NCBI GenBank assembly: GCA_963422595.1
Contig: OY730298.1
Location: 1,426,001-1,490,000 of the forward strand
DNA length: 64,000 nt
Reading direction: 5' to 3'
Origin: G963422595 sp963422595
Lineage (GTDB): Bacteria; Pseudomonadota; Gammaproteobacteria; UBA4575
Both the position numbers and the translations under genes were made by a program. The notes under the pieces are model-generated. The model was not told the DNA's origin. It saw nothing but the letters and a program-made list of their open reading frames with translations, and did not search any database. Below, one piece after another: positions 50,580-60,311 of the stretch. Position 1 is the stretch's first letter. The number at the start of each line of letters is the position of its first letter.

Positions 50580-51129
50580 TAATACTTAAGCAGGTGCTTA
50601 GATAACTAAGCTATTGCGTTTTATCCAAAAGAACTCTTGGTCAGTTACCATTCTTCTACAAGGATGTTCTTCTGTTTTACGATAGAGTATGTAACTAATA
50701 CGCTGGTTTACGAAAAACTTAAATTGGAATATCCCATGTGATATTATTTATTCATTTTTTAATGACTTACGTAAAACATATATTAAGTAAGATTAGGAAA
50801 ACATCTTTATCCTCTAATAATACAGGATATTTATGGCGTCAACTTCTATATTGTAATCAATAGCTAAGTACTGGCTGGATATTCATGCCCCTTGAAAATA
50901 CCTGGAACATACTCGCCGCGCACTAATTGACTATGCTTAGTGTAAGCGTATACTAGCCCACTGATTAGTATTATTTGTATGTACATAAACGTGATTAGTA
51001 ATAATTAGAGTTAAGAGTAATAATAATAGAGTTAAGAATAGGGTCTATGGCATGCATCTCCATAATATCACGGTGCGAACTTTCGAGACCTAATTCGTTC
51101 CTCGAAATCTGTAACGCAGGAGGTTAAAC
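50580..51129 (+). promoter_or_regulatory. Upstream regulatory region of the amide transporter operon, with spaced repeats
   Basis: 550 bp without a gene. GATTAGTA occurs at 50963-50970 and 50993-51000. TAGAGTTAAGA occurs at 51006-51016 and 51027-51037, a 21-bp period that puts both on the same DNA face, as expected for a regulator binding site. The ribosome binding site AGGAGGT precedes the ATG at 51130. Confidence 0.45.
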
Positions 51130-52647
51130 ATGAGTAACGATAATAAATCAGATCACCCTGAAACGGATGTCATGGCGACAGAATCAAAGGATGGTTTAAG
51201 CCCTAAATTTACTCGCCGTACTTTTTTAAAAGGATCCGCTGCGGCTTCCGCAGCGATGGCCGCCCCTATTTATCTGGCAGGTATAAGTAAATCATTCGCA
51301 GCAAAAAGTGGGGCAGTAAAAATTGGTCACATTGAAGATCTGTCAGGGAATTTAGCAGTATATGGAGTGCAAAAGGATCATGCCGCACAGCTCGCCGTAA
51401 AAGAGATCAACGAAGGCAAAACTTTGAAAGGTGGACCAGTAGGTTCTGGAGGAATGGGTTCGCTATCTAACTATGCAGCCAATCCACCCGTCATGGGTAA
51501 CGGTGACAAAGACCTTAAATTTGTCAATGACGGCGGTAAACTCACCGGATCGGGTATGGCTTTTGTCGAAGATGAAGATGTTCTTGTTGATTCAGGCGAG
51601 GCAGGTATTTTGGGTCGTGAGGTCGAACTTATACACACGGATGGTCAATCCAATAACAACATTTGGCAACAACTTACCCGCAAACTCATTCAGGAAGATA
51701 AAGTTGATTGTCTTGTTGCTGGCTTTACCAGCGCAGAGCGTGAAGCTATTCGGCCGATTGTAGATCAGTTCAAACAGCTTTATATCTACACCAATCAATA
51801 TGAAGGCGGTGTAGCGGACTCAAATACATTTTGTACTGGCGCAATTTGCGAACAGCAGGTAATCCCAGTAGTGGACTACATGATCCAACAATTCGGACCT
51901 CGGGTCTATACCATTGCCGCAGACTATAATTTCGGACAATTAACCGCAGCGTGGACACGTGCTTTCGCTCCAGTAGTAGGAGGCGAAATTATCGGTGAAG
52001 AGTTTGTGCCTCTTAGTGTATCGGACTTCACTACCTCTATAGCAAAGGTACAGGCAGCGAAACCAGACTGGGTATTCACTTTATTAGTTGGATCTAATCA
52101 GTCCAACTACTATCCACAGGCTGCTGCTACCGGGCTTGAATATCCAATGGCATCTACAGTTAATATGGCGCAAGGCTATGAACATCGTCGTTTCAAGGCA
52201 CCATCGCTCAATAGGATGTACAACTGTGTCAATTACATTGAGGAAATTCCAACCGCGCGTAACCGCGCATTTGTGAAACGCTGGTACGAGATGTTCCCTG
52301 ATGATCCATACATTGGTCAGATGGCACAGAATACTTACTTCTCAGTTCATATGTATGCCAAGGCAGCTCGTTTGGCAGGTACGACTGATCAGGAAGAAGT
52401 AAAACGGGCGTTTGAGTCCGGATTGCATCTTGAAGCACCAGAAGGAACTGTGTTCATGGAGCCTTCGACACACCATTGTTCGCATTACATTCGATTGGCA
52501 ACTGCCGATGCAGATCATAATGTCAGTTTTGTGCGTGAATGGCCAAGTATACAGCCTTGGTGGTTACAGCGACTTGGAGTGAATCTTGTACGTCATAAAG
52601 AGTACAAGCAATACATTCCGGATGAAGATCCGTTTTTCAAGGGTTAA
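51130..52647 (+). CDS. Tat-exported amide/urea-binding protein (FmdD/UrtA-like)
   Basis: 505 residues. A twin-Arg signal (FTRRTFLKG, RR at 29-30, then an Ala-rich helix ending SKSFA) exports it folded. The rest is a type I periplasmic binding protein of the urea/short-chain amide group (KIGHIEDLSGNLAVYGVQKD; ELIHTDGQSNN; IYTNQYEGG). Residues about 97-157 (GGPVGSGGMGSLSNYAANPP and on) are a Gly-rich insertion absent from ordinary UrtA, where EINE is followed directly by GGILGRE. With formamidase at the operon end, formamide or a related amide is the likely ligand. Confidence 0.88.
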   Translation: MSNDNKSDHPETDVMATESKDGLSPKFTRRTFLKGSAAASAAMAAPIYLAGISKSFAAKSGAVKIGHIEDLSGNLAVYGVQKDHAAQLAVKEINEGKTLKGGPVGSGGMGSLSNYAANPPVMGNGDKDLKFVNDGGKLTGSGMAFVEDEDVLVDSGEAGILGREVELIHTDGQSNNNIWQQLTRKLIQEDKVDCLVAGFTSAEREAIRPIVDQFKQLYIYTNQYEGGVADSNTFCTGAICEQQVIPVVDYMIQQFGPRVYTIAADYNFGQLTAAWTRAFAPVVGGEIIGEEFVPLSVSDFTTSIAKVQAAKPDWVFTLLVGSNQSNYYPQAAATGLEYPMASTVNMAQGYEHRRFKAPSLNRMYNCVNYIEEIPTARNRAFVKRWYEMFPDDPYIGQMAQNTYFSVHMYAKAARLAGTTDQEEVKRAFESGLHLEAPEGTVFMEPSTHHCSHYIRLATADADHNVSFVREWPSIQPWWLQRLGVNLVRHKEYKQYIPDEDPFFKG

Positions 52648-52681
52648 ACCGCTGGGAACCAGCTTAAAATAATAAAGCCAT

Positions 52682-52713
52682 AAGGTGTCGATCAAAAAAA
52701 CGGTCGGCACCTT
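52682..52713 (+). terminator. Intercistronic hairpin after the binding-protein gene
   Basis: AAGGTGTCGA and TCGGCACCTT form a 10-bp stem (one G-U pair) with a 12-nt loop. There is no T-run. Such hairpins protect the abundant binding-protein message from 3' decay or partly terminate transcription so that the binding protein exceeds the permeases. Confidence 0.65.
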
Positions 52714-52743
52714 AAAACAGTCGGCAACGGATTGGCATTGTCT

Positions 52744-53646
52744 ATGGAACTCGATGCTCTTGCACTTAGTCTGATCTACCAGTTTGGGACTAATGCTACA
52801 TTCTTGTTTTTAGCCGCGTTAGGGCTAATTATTATTTTGGGCATGATGAATATCATCAATCTTGCCCATGGTGAATTAATGATGATGGGGGCATATGTCG
52901 CTACTATCGCGCACAACCAAGCCGGCCTGCCCTTCCCGCTCGCGATTATCGTAAGCTTTTTTGTCGTCGCGATATTTGGCGCGATTCTTGAGTTTTTTAT
53001 TGTTCGTCGATTTTATGGACGTGAACTTGGCGCACTCGTGGTTACATGGGGTATCAGTCTGATTTTAGGACAGGGAACCTTTCTTGTGTTTGGTCCATTT
53101 ATGCCAGCAATTAAAATCCCTGGTGGTTCATATTCCTACGGAAGTTTTTCTTTTTCAGAATATTGGTTGGTGTTAATCGGCATTTCTATTGCTCTGGTTA
53201 TTGGCCTTTACTGGCTTTACCGTTATACGAAATATGGCTTGCAAGCGCGGGCTACAATGCAAAATGCAGAAATGGCCGAAGCCTTGGGAGTTCCTACAAA
53301 CCGTATATATATGCTTACATTTAGTTTAGGCGCAGGCCTTGCCGGTTTAAGTGGTGCATTGTTAGCACCTACCTCGACAATTGCGCCTTTTATGGGTCAA
53401 CAATTTGTTGCCCCAGCCTTCATAACAGTTGTGGTTGGTGGTGCCACAAATGTGATTAGCGGTGCCGTCGGCAGTAGTGTCTTACTATCCGCAATCAAAA
53501 CACCGATAGGTATGGCTCTGGGCGCATTTTTGGGTACAGTTGCGCTATTGGTGGCCGCCCTCATAATCATTCGAATTATGCCTGATGGAATATCCGCAGC
53601 GATACAAAAATTTATGGATCGCCGTCGTACAAATCACGCGCAATGA
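52744..53646 (+). CDS. Amide/urea ABC transporter permease (UrtB/LivH-like)
   Basis: 300 residues from the ATG at 52744. Multiple helices with GMMNIINLAHGELMMMGAYV and ARATMQNAEMAEALGVPTNR, the standard LivH/UrtB motifs. Forms the inner membrane channel with the next gene product, whose start overlaps its stop (ATGA). Operon order matches the fmd/urt clusters. Confidence 0.9.
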   Translation: MELDALALSLIYQFGTNATFLFLAALGLIIILGMMNIINLAHGELMMMGAYVATIAHNQAGLPFPLAIIVSFFVVAIFGAILEFFIVRRFYGRELGALVVTWGISLILGQGTFLVFGPFMPAIKIPGGSYSYGSFSFSEYWLVLIGISIALVIGLYWLYRYTKYGLQARATMQNAEMAEALGVPTNRIYMLTFSLGAGLAGLSGALLAPTSTIAPFMGQQFVAPAFITVVVGGATNVISGAVGSSVLLSAIKTPIGMALGAFLGTVALLVAALIIIRIMPDGISAAIQKFMDRRRTNHAQ

Positions 53647-54674
53647 ATTCCAAAATCATACATTTGATTGGTGGTGATGCGGATATTGGCACTTCTTGGG
53701 TATTTTGGATTGGTTTTATAATTGCTGTAGTCCTATTTGCACTTTATCCAATTCACGCCTCGGAATTTCGCGCGTCTAGCGTTGCTTATCATCTTTTAAA
53801 TATTCCTCTTGGGCTTGGTATGGCACTGTTGTGGGGATACTGCGGAGTACTGAGTTTCGGACATGTCGCTTATTTTGGTATTGCAGGTTATACCTATGGG
53901 ATCATTGCGGGCAATATGGCGGGAAATTCTTTAGGCCCTATTCTGGGAGTATTTGGTGGGCTGTTGGCTAGCATATTGGTTGCAGGAATATTTGCGTATT
54001 TTGTATTTTATGCCCGTGTTCGAGAGTGGATCATACCTATTCTTACACTTGTGCTAACCCTTCTTCTTGAAACTTTTCTTGGTCAGACAGCGGGCTATCA
54101 ATGGCGGGTAGGTTCGGTGCTATTGGGGGGATACAACGGCATGACAGGAATTCCCTCATTTCAAATCGGTAGTTTTGTCTTTGTAGGATATTCCTTTTAT
54201 TATTTTTGCATGGTTGTTGTGCTCGTTTCCTATGTAAGTATTCGCATGCTAGTGAATTCAAATTTTGGTCAGGTCATTATCGCAATTCGAGAAGATCCAC
54301 TACGCACAGAAACGTTTGGCTATGACATCCGTGCCAGACAGTGGTTAGTATTCGTGTTGTCGGCCTTACTGGCTGCTATTAGTGGTTTGCTGTATGTTCA
54401 ATGGGGCAATTACATCACACCGAGCCAAGTGGGGCTGTTGTCTGCCGCGCTTCCAGTAATTTGGGCCTCCGTTGGAGGTCGCACCAGTCTACTCGCAGTA
54501 GTTATCGCCACTATCATATTAAACTGGGTAAACTTCACTTTATCTTCGCAGGGAAACCAATATGCAATGGTGATTATTGGCGCTGCACTTGTGATTACAA
54601 TGTTGTTCTTTCCCCGAGGTATTGTGATCATGATCGCAGAATGGGTTGGTAAGCTGACAAACCGCACAGGCTAA
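53643..54674 (+). CDS. Amide/urea ABC transporter permease (UrtC/LivM-like)
   Basis: 343 residues, about nine helices. LLWGYCGVLSFGHVAYFGIA, VIIAIREDPLRTETFGYDIR and LPVIWASVGGRTSLLAVVIA are LivM/UrtC motifs. Partner of the preceding permease. Confidence 0.9.
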   Translation: MNSKIIHLIGGDADIGTSWVFWIGFIIAVVLFALYPIHASEFRASSVAYHLLNIPLGLGMALLWGYCGVLSFGHVAYFGIAGYTYGIIAGNMAGNSLGPILGVFGGLLASILVAGIFAYFVFYARVREWIIPILTLVLTLLLETFLGQTAGYQWRVGSVLLGGYNGMTGIPSFQIGSFVFVGYSFYYFCMVVVLVSYVSIRMLVNSNFGQVIIAIREDPLRTETFGYDIRARQWLVFVLSALLAAISGLLYVQWGNYITPSQVGLLSAALPVIWASVGGRTSLLAVVIATIILNWVNFTLSSQGNQYAMVIIGAALVITMLFFPRGIVIMIAEWVGKLTNRTG

Positions 54675-54695
54675 AAAGCCGCCAGTTAATAACAG

Positions 54696-55433
54696 ATGAA
54701 TAACAACAGGTTTGCATTAGAGGCATGTGCGGTAAGCAAACGTTTTGGCGGGGTCGTTGCCGCAAGCAATGTGAACTTGCAAGTAGAGTTTGGTGAATTA
54801 CGCTGCGTTATTGGCCCAAACGGAGCTGGAAAATCGACGTTATTCGCACTTCTATGTGGCCTTCAGCGTGTTGATAGTGGGAAAATATTTATTCATGAGC
54901 ATAATGTTACTAATATGCAACCATTTGAGCGTATTCGACTTGGTATAGGCTTGACTTTTCAAACTACGCGGGCATTTCAAGAGCTTAGCGTTACACGCAA
55001 TCTTGCGATACCGAATCCAAATTTAGCTAAATCCAAGAAAGCTCATCAACAAGGTAAAGAACGCCTGAAGATGGCACTGCAAGGATTTGGCTTGGATCCG
55101 AAAGATGATACGCGCGCAGGCGAGCTCCCACATCACAAATTACAATGGTTAGCAATTTCGATGGTGCTTGCCAGCTTTCCAGATCTGGTGCTTATTGATG
55201 AACCTACAGCAGGAATGTCACAGGATGAAACGACTCGCACTGCGGAAATTTTAAAGCAACTTAACGAAAAAGGTCTAACCATTGTGGTGGTAGAACATGA
55301 TATGAGCTTTGTTAAGAATGTCGCTCAGAAAGTTACCGTATTGCATCAAGGGCGTATCTTTATGGAAGGCAACGTAGCTGATATTGCGGCAAATGAAGAT
55401 GTGAAAAAAATCTACCTTGGACACGCTCATTAA
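54696..55433 (+). CDS. Amide/urea ABC transporter ATP-binding protein (UrtD/LivG-like)
   Basis: 245 residues. Walker A GPNGAGKST, a degenerate signature region (AGELPHHKLQWL, where LSxGQ would be expected), Walker B DLVLIDEPTAGM and switch His VVEHDM. The atypical signature (LPHHKLQ) is common in the UrtD/FmdE branch. One of two ATPases of the importer. Confidence 0.88.
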   Translation: MNNNRFALEACAVSKRFGGVVAASNVNLQVEFGELRCVIGPNGAGKSTLFALLCGLQRVDSGKIFIHEHNVTNMQPFERIRLGIGLTFQTTRAFQELSVTRNLAIPNPNLAKSKKAHQQGKERLKMALQGFGLDPKDDTRAGELPHHKLQWLAISMVLASFPDLVLIDEPTAGMSQDETTRTAEILKQLNEKGLTIVVVEHDMSFVKNVAQKVTVLHQGRIFMEGNVADIAANEDVKKIYLGHAH

Positions 55434-55441
55434 TTAAATTA

Positions 55442-56146
55442 ATGGAAGTATTACTCGTAGAAAATGTAGTTGCTGGTTATCAAAGCGCGAATGTACTGCG
55501 AGGTGTTAGTATTTCGCTAGCTGAGGGCGAGATTGTCTCTGTTGTAGGCCGCAATGGTGTTGGTAAAACGGCACTAGTGCGAGCGATTATGGGACTGTTA
55601 CCCGCGCGCTCCGGTCGTATTGAGTTTGACGGCAAGGACATAACTTCGGACTCAGTAAATAACCGAGCCAGGCAGGGTATCGGGTATGTTCCACAGGGAC
55701 GCGAAATATTTTCAAGTCTTACAGTGCAAGATAATCTGCGCATGGGCCAATTTATAGGTCCCAAACGAGGTAAACCAGACTTTGAAAAAGTTTTTAACTA
55801 TTTCCCTTTTTTGAAACAACGCTTACATCAAAGAGGCGGAACACTCAGCGGTGGCCAACAGGAAATGCTTACAATTGCTCGCGCCCTGATTAATCAGCCA
55901 AGATTATTAATATTGGATGAACCAAGTGACGGCGTGCAGCCCAGTATTGTGGATGAAATTGGACAATTTCTTTTAAAACTTAAAGATGCAGGCAATGTCT
56001 CCGTATTACTGGTCGAACAAAATTTCGATTTATTGCAAGCCGTATCAGACCGTGCCTACGCTATGGGAAAAGGTGTAGTCGCAGACCAACTGAATGCTGA
56101 AGATCTCAACAATGATGAAATTCTTGCCGCGCATATCGCTGTGTAA
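55442..56146 (+). CDS. Amide/urea ABC transporter ATP-binding protein (UrtE/LivF-like)
   Basis: 234 residues. Walker A GRNGVGKTA, signature LSGGQQEML, Walker B LLILDEPSDGVQPSIVDEIG and LLVEQNFD. The DEPSDGVQPSIV string is typical of UrtE/FmdF. Begins 8 nt after the previous stop. Last gene of the transporter, followed by formamidase. Confidence 0.9.
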   Translation: MEVLLVENVVAGYQSANVLRGVSISLAEGEIVSVVGRNGVGKTALVRAIMGLLPARSGRIEFDGKDITSDSVNNRARQGIGYVPQGREIFSSLTVQDNLRMGQFIGPKRGKPDFEKVFNYFPFLKQRLHQRGGTLSGGQQEMLTIARALINQPRLLILDEPSDGVQPSIVDEIGQFLLKLKDAGNVSVLLVEQNFDLLQAVSDRAYAMGKGVVADQLNAEDLNNDEILAAHIAV

Positions 56147-56195
56147 GTTATGCATACGACAGAATTAACCAAATAGAATAACAAGGGAGATAGCT

Positions 56196-57209
56196 ATGGA
56201 AATGATCACGAGACTATACCCAAATGACTGGGTAGATAATTCTATCATGTATCGACGTGGAGTGGGCAAAGGCTCAAGCGGTGTAACGCATCACCTCACA
56301 GAAGAGGTGCAGGGTACCTATATCTACACTATGGGCCCTTATTCCGATCCAGTCATGACGATTAAGCCCGGTGATCAGGTAATAGTGGAAACACGCGACG
56401 CATTTGAAGGCGCAATTAAGTCCGAGCAGGATAAACCTTCCGAATTGTTAAAGATGCCGTTTTTAAATCCGCAAGCAGGCCCGATCATAATTGCAGGAGC
56501 AGAACCTGGGGATGCAGTTGCAGTACATATCGAGTCTATGGTTCCACGCGGTCCAAGACCCCAGGGTACATGCTGTATGATTAAAGAATTCGGCGCGCTT
56601 ACGGGTACATATTACACTGCGACGCTTAATGAACCTTTACCTGAAGTAGTTCGTAAAGTTGATATTGATGAGCAACATGTATATTGGAGTGACAAGGTTA
56701 CTTTACCGTATAGGCCACATATTGGTACGCTGTCTTTGTCGCCTGAAATTGATTCTATTAATTCGCTTACGCCAGACAATCACGGCGGCAATATGGACCT
56801 GCCGGATATGGGGCCGGGAACTATTACTTACCTGCCAGTGCGTTCACCGGGTGGTCGGCTATTTATAGGTGACGCGCACGCATGTCAGGGGGACGGAGAA
56901 GTTTGTGGCGTGGCTGTAGAGTATCCCACGGTTACTACTATCACGGTAGACTTGATTAAAGGATATACGATTGAGTGGCCACGGCTTGAGGCGGATGACT
57001 TCATTATGGGAATTGGAAGCACGAGACCTTTAGAGGACGCAACAAGGATCGCTTATCGTGAACTAATTTATTGGCTGGAAAGTGACTTTGGATTTGAGCG
57101 ATGGGACGCTTACATGATGCTTAGCCAATGTGGCAAAGTGCGCTTAGGAAATTTTGTTGATCCAAAATACACGGTTGGGGCAGCAATCCCAAAAAAATAT
57201 CTGACATAA
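56196..57209 (+). CDS. fmdA: Formamidase (acetamidase/formamidase family)
   Basis: 337 residues; the ATG follows AGGGAGATAG. VMTIKPGDQVIVETRDAFEG, GDAVAVHIESMVPRGP, NHGGNMDLPDMGPG, LFIGDAHACQGDGEVCGVAV and the FGFERWDAYMMLSQCGKV region match the FmdA/AmdA family, which hydrolyses formamide to formate and ammonium. It ends the operon started by the binding protein, so uptake and hydrolysis are coupled. Acetamide is an alternative substrate. Confidence 0.88.
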   Translation: MEMITRLYPNDWVDNSIMYRRGVGKGSSGVTHHLTEEVQGTYIYTMGPYSDPVMTIKPGDQVIVETRDAFEGAIKSEQDKPSELLKMPFLNPQAGPIIIAGAEPGDAVAVHIESMVPRGPRPQGTCCMIKEFGALTGTYYTATLNEPLPEVVRKVDIDEQHVYWSDKVTLPYRPHIGTLSLSPEIDSINSLTPDNHGGNMDLPDMGPGTITYLPVRSPGGRLFIGDAHACQGDGEVCGVAVEYPTVTTITVDLIKGYTIEWPRLEADDFIMGIGSTRPLEDATRIAYRELIYWLESDFGFERWDAYMMLSQCGKVRLGNFVDPKYTVGAAIPKKYLT

Positions 57210-57248
57210 ATGTAAAAATCAGATATATAGAAAAACAATTAGGGTGTG

Positions 57249-58433
57249 TTATGGTTTATTGTTAGTCAGTAAATGAGGGCCAAGTTCAGAAATGGAGCAA
57301 CAACCGAGTTGCCCCAGCGCACGGTCAATCTCTGTAGTAAGAATTGAAAGCGCGTGATTAACGCCAGCTTCACCGCCCGCGGCAAGTCCAAATAAAGCTG
57401 CGCGTCCAATCATCACGGCGTGTGCGCCCAGTGCCATAGCTTTCAATATATCCGTACCACGTCTAAAACCTCCATCTATAATGATTGTAATTTGATTACC
57501 TACCGCATCCGCAATCTCCGGAAGTGCTTCGATACTTGAAACACAGCTATCCAGTTGCCTACCCCCGTGATTACTCAGAACGATTCCGTCACAACCAAGT
57601 TCTGTAGCCCGAATCGCGTCCTTAGGACTCAAAATGCCCTTGATTATTAATTTTTTTGACCATCTTTCACGTAACCATTCCACCTCTCGCCAAGAGATAT
57701 CGGGAGCGAACAGTTTTGGGAATAATGCAACTCCCCCTCTCGCGCTTTGTGCTTCAGGTGGCATAAATTCGGCAATATTTTCAAAACGAGGCACGCCATG
57801 TGGAATTAATACGTCAAACATCCAACGTGGATGTAATGCTACGTCGAACAAATTTCGCAGTGAAAGCTTCGCCGGAGCGTGATAGTTACGCTTGTCCCAT
57901 TCACGGTTTCCAAAAATATTCGCATCGGAGGTAAATACCAAGGCATCATACCCCGTGTCTTCAGCGCGTGCCAAAATGTTGCGTGTAATAGCGCGTTCCG
58001 TCATGACGTACAGCTGCATCCACAAACGCCCATCAGCATGCTTGGTTACTTCTTCCAATGTCAAATTAGAAACAGTGCTTAAACAGAATGGGATCCCATT
58101 TTTTACCGCTGCCCTTGCTAAAGCCACGTCTGCCCGGTGACGCAGCATACCATTGAGCCCGGTCGGTGCGATGATCAAAGGAGAATTTGATTTCTCTCCA
58201 AATAAGTTTATGTGTTGCTTACGAGAGCTCGTATCTACAAGAGTATTGGGGATAAACCGGATAGATTTAAGTACTTCACGATTCCACTTGAGAGTAGTTT
58301 CATCTTCCGCGCCACCTGCCACGTATTCAAATGCAAAATTTGGAACGCGAAGGCGAGCGATATTTTGTAACTCTTCAATTGAATGAGCATTGTGGAAGTT
58401 TTTGCCAGAATACAATTTACGTTTAAGCGACAT
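57249..58433 (-). CDS. FMN-dependent alpha-hydroxy-acid dehydrogenase/oxidase (LldD/mandelate-type)
   Basis: 394 residues. The fold and motifs are clear: APTGLNGMLRHRADVALARA (FMN site), LWMQLYV, LIIKGILSPKDAIRATELGC, the catalytic SNHGGRQLDSC and IDGGFRRGTDILKAMALGA. It oxidises an L-2-hydroxy acid such as lactate, glycolate or mandelate; substrate cannot be fixed. Convergent with the formamidase gene. The window ends in another glycolate-oxidation type gene. Confidence 0.88.
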   Translation of the reverse strand: MSLKRKLYSGKNFHNAHSIEELQNIARLRVPNFAFEYVAGGAEDETTLKWNREVLKSIRFIPNTLVDTSSRKQHINLFGEKSNSPLIIAPTGLNGMLRHRADVALARAAVKNGIPFCLSTVSNLTLEEVTKHADGRLWMQLYVMTERAITRNILARAEDTGYDALVFTSDANIFGNREWDKRNYHAPAKLSLRNLFDVALHPRWMFDVLIPHGVPRFENIAEFMPPEAQSARGGVALFPKLFAPDISWREVEWLRERWSKKLIIKGILSPKDAIRATELGCDGIVLSNHGGRQLDSCVSSIEALPEIADAVGNQITIIIDGGFRRGTDILKAMALGAHAVMIGRAALFGLAAGGEAGVNHALSILTTEIDRALGQLGCCSISELGPHLLTNNKP

Positions 58434-58576
58434 GGCTGTAATTTTCCGGTTATATAAAAGGTGCTGTAGTAGTATTAAACTACTTTTAAGTGTGTCTGTG
58501 AAACCCCTTATTTCAAAAATGAATGCAGTGTTTTAGCTTGTAATGATGAGTAATATCAACGACTTGCTATTAATAA

Positions 58577-58664
58577 TGGCGGAGAGGGTGGGATTCGAAC
58601 CCACGGACCCTTTCGAGTCAACGGTTTTCAAGACCGCCGCATTCGACCACTCTGCCACCTCTCC
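58577..58664 (-). tRNA. serT: tRNA-Ser (UGA)
   Basis: 5' GGAGAGGTGGCAGAGTGG, anticodon UGA in GTCTTGAAAAC, a long variable arm, GGTTCGAATCC T-loop and encoded CCA at 58577-58579. Confidence 0.95.
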
Positions 58665-58847
58665 CTATGAGATCAAAAACCCGATTTTAGCCACCCTGCC
58701 CGTGAGCTATAAGGGCACTTGAATGACGCTCTGAACTGCCAGGTTTCCAAGTTGTTTGAATAAATAGCATAAACAGGCTTGAATTAGAATAGAATATCAT
58801 TATGTTAGTAACATGAACTATTACCTGATTTAGGAGTACGACTTATC

Positions 58848-59519
58848 ATGGATAATCCTCAGCGTTCTGCCAGCAGCATTACACACGCAAGTATCTTGGA
58901 GACGAACAAGGTGTTGCGCAATACCTACGCCCTGTTGTCGGCAACCCTGATCTTCAGCGCGTTCATGGCCATGCTTTCAACCATGTTACACGTTGGGCAC
59001 GGTACCAGTATGGTATGCTTCTTCGGAGCATTGGCGTTGATCTGGTTTGTGCTACCACGTACCGCAGAGTCTGCGGCTGGCATCGCTGTTGTGTTTGCCT
59101 TTACCGGCTTACTTGGCTTTGGACTGGGTCCAATGTTGAATCATTACCTCAACGTGGCCGACGGGGCTGAATTAATTGCGACTTCGATGGGGGGCACAGC
59201 AATTATTTTTCTGGGCCTGTCTGGATATGCTATCAAAAGTCAACGGGATTTCAGTTTTTTAGGCGGCTTTTTATTTTCTGGCCTGATGGTTGTCCTGCTT
59301 GCGATACTGGCGGGGATTTTTCTACAAATGCCTGGATTGTGGTTAGCGATTAATGCCGCGGTAATTATGATTTTCAGCGGCTTCATGCTGTTTGACACTG
59401 GGCGCATTATACATGGAGGGCAAACTAACTACATATTGGCCACAGTTGGAATATATTTGAGCATTTATAATATTTTTACCTCCTTGCTGCACCTGTTAGG
59501 CTTTGCCAGTAACGATTAA
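58848..59519 (+). CDS. BAX inhibitor-1 family membrane protein (YccA-like)
   Basis: 223 residues, seven membrane helices. The N-terminus LRNTYALLSATLIFSAFMAM and the C-terminal FMLFDTGRIIHGGQTNYILA followed by YLSIYNIFTSLLHLLG are UPF0005/Bax inhibitor-1 signatures. E. coli YccA modulates FtsH. The ATG follows TAGGAG. A small membrane protein gene follows after 11 nt. Confidence 0.9.
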   Translation: MDNPQRSASSITHASILETNKVLRNTYALLSATLIFSAFMAMLSTMLHVGHGTSMVCFFGALALIWFVLPRTAESAAGIAVVFAFTGLLGFGLGPMLNHYLNVADGAELIATSMGGTAIIFLGLSGYAIKSQRDFSFLGGFLFSGLMVVLLAILAGIFLQMPGLWLAINAAVIMIFSGFMLFDTGRIIHGGQTNYILATVGIYLSIYNIFTSLLHLLGFASND

Positions 59520-59530
59520 AGCTCAGTAGG

Positions 59531-59716
59531 ATGGATTGGTCGAAGATTGCTCAGGCCGCCTTTGTCATAGCATTGCTTATCTTCATCTACCCAGCAGCAA
59601 AGTATTGGCTAAAGCACAGCCCAGATGCCAAACCAGGGGATTGGCAAGCCTTTTTGTTGCCGTTAGGGTTGGTAATTCTCTTTGTAGCGGGACTAATGTG
59701 GCTTGTGAGTAGATAA
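59531..59716 (+). CDS. Small two-helix membrane protein
   Basis: 61 residues: WSKIAQAAFVIALLIFIYPA and LLPLGLVILFVAGLMWLVSR around a polar loop (LKHSPDAKPGDW). Co-transcribed with yccA (11 nt gap). No known function. Confidence 0.7.
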   Translation: MDWSKIAQAAFVIALLIFIYPAAKYWLKHSPDAKPGDWQAFLLPLGLVILFVAGLMWLVSR

Positions 59717-59742
59717 CAATGATAGATTTTTGCTTTATTTTT

Positions 59743-59767
59743 AGTTAAATAGATAATCTATTTAACT
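59743..59767. terminator. Bidirectional terminator between yccA operon and yajQ
   Basis: AGTTAAATAGA and TCTATTTAACT form an 11-bp perfect stem with a 3-nt loop, followed by a T-run on the plus strand. AT-rich but well placed between convergent genes. Confidence 0.6.
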
Positions 59768-59791
59768 TTTTCTGTACTGATTCAGGTGTGG

Positions 59792-60274
59792 TTAATCTCG
59801 AAAGTTGTTAAATTGTAACGGCAATCCCACGTTTGCGTCTTCTAATATATTGATTACTTTTTGAAGATCGTCGCGCTTTTTACCTATTACACGTAACTTA
59901 TTTTCCTGAATTGCCGTTTGAATTTTTATTTTCGAGTCCTTTACCAGCCTGACCATTCTCTTCGCTGTTTCTTTGTCAATGCCCTGGCGAATTGTAATAA
60001 GCTGTTTAGCACGCATATTAGCCTCTTCCACTTGACCCCGTTGCACACAGCTTACATCTATGCCACGCTTTGCCATCTTTTTTAGCAAAATGTCGTTTAT
60101 TTGATTAAGCTGAAATTCAGACTGGCCTTCAATGCACAAATTTGCATCTTCCCGTATAATCTTTGCATTAGACCCCTTAAAATCGTAACGATTCGCAATT
60201 TCCCGATTGGTTTGATCCACGGCATTAGTTAGCTCATGAACACTTACTTCCGATACTACATCAAATGAGGGCAT
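59792..60274 (-). CDS. yajQ: YajQ family nucleotide-binding protein
   Basis: 160 residues, full length. PSFDVVSEVSVHELTNAVDQ, NRYDFKGSNAKI and IQTAIQENKLRVIGKKRDDL are diagnostic. Family members bind nucleotides, including cyclic di-GMP in some species, and affect virulence or RNA-linked regulation. Monocistronic. Confidence 0.94.
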   Translation of the reverse strand: MPSFDVVSEVSVHELTNAVDQTNREIANRYDFKGSNAKIIREDANLCIEGQSEFQLNQINDILLKKMAKRGIDVSCVQRGQVEEANMRAKQLITIRQGIDKETAKRMVRLVKDSKIKIQTAIQENKLRVIGKKRDDLQKVINILEDANVGLPLQFNNFRD

Positions 60275-60311
60275 AGGCGAAATTCCTCTCTCTTGCTATC
60301 AAATTTATACC

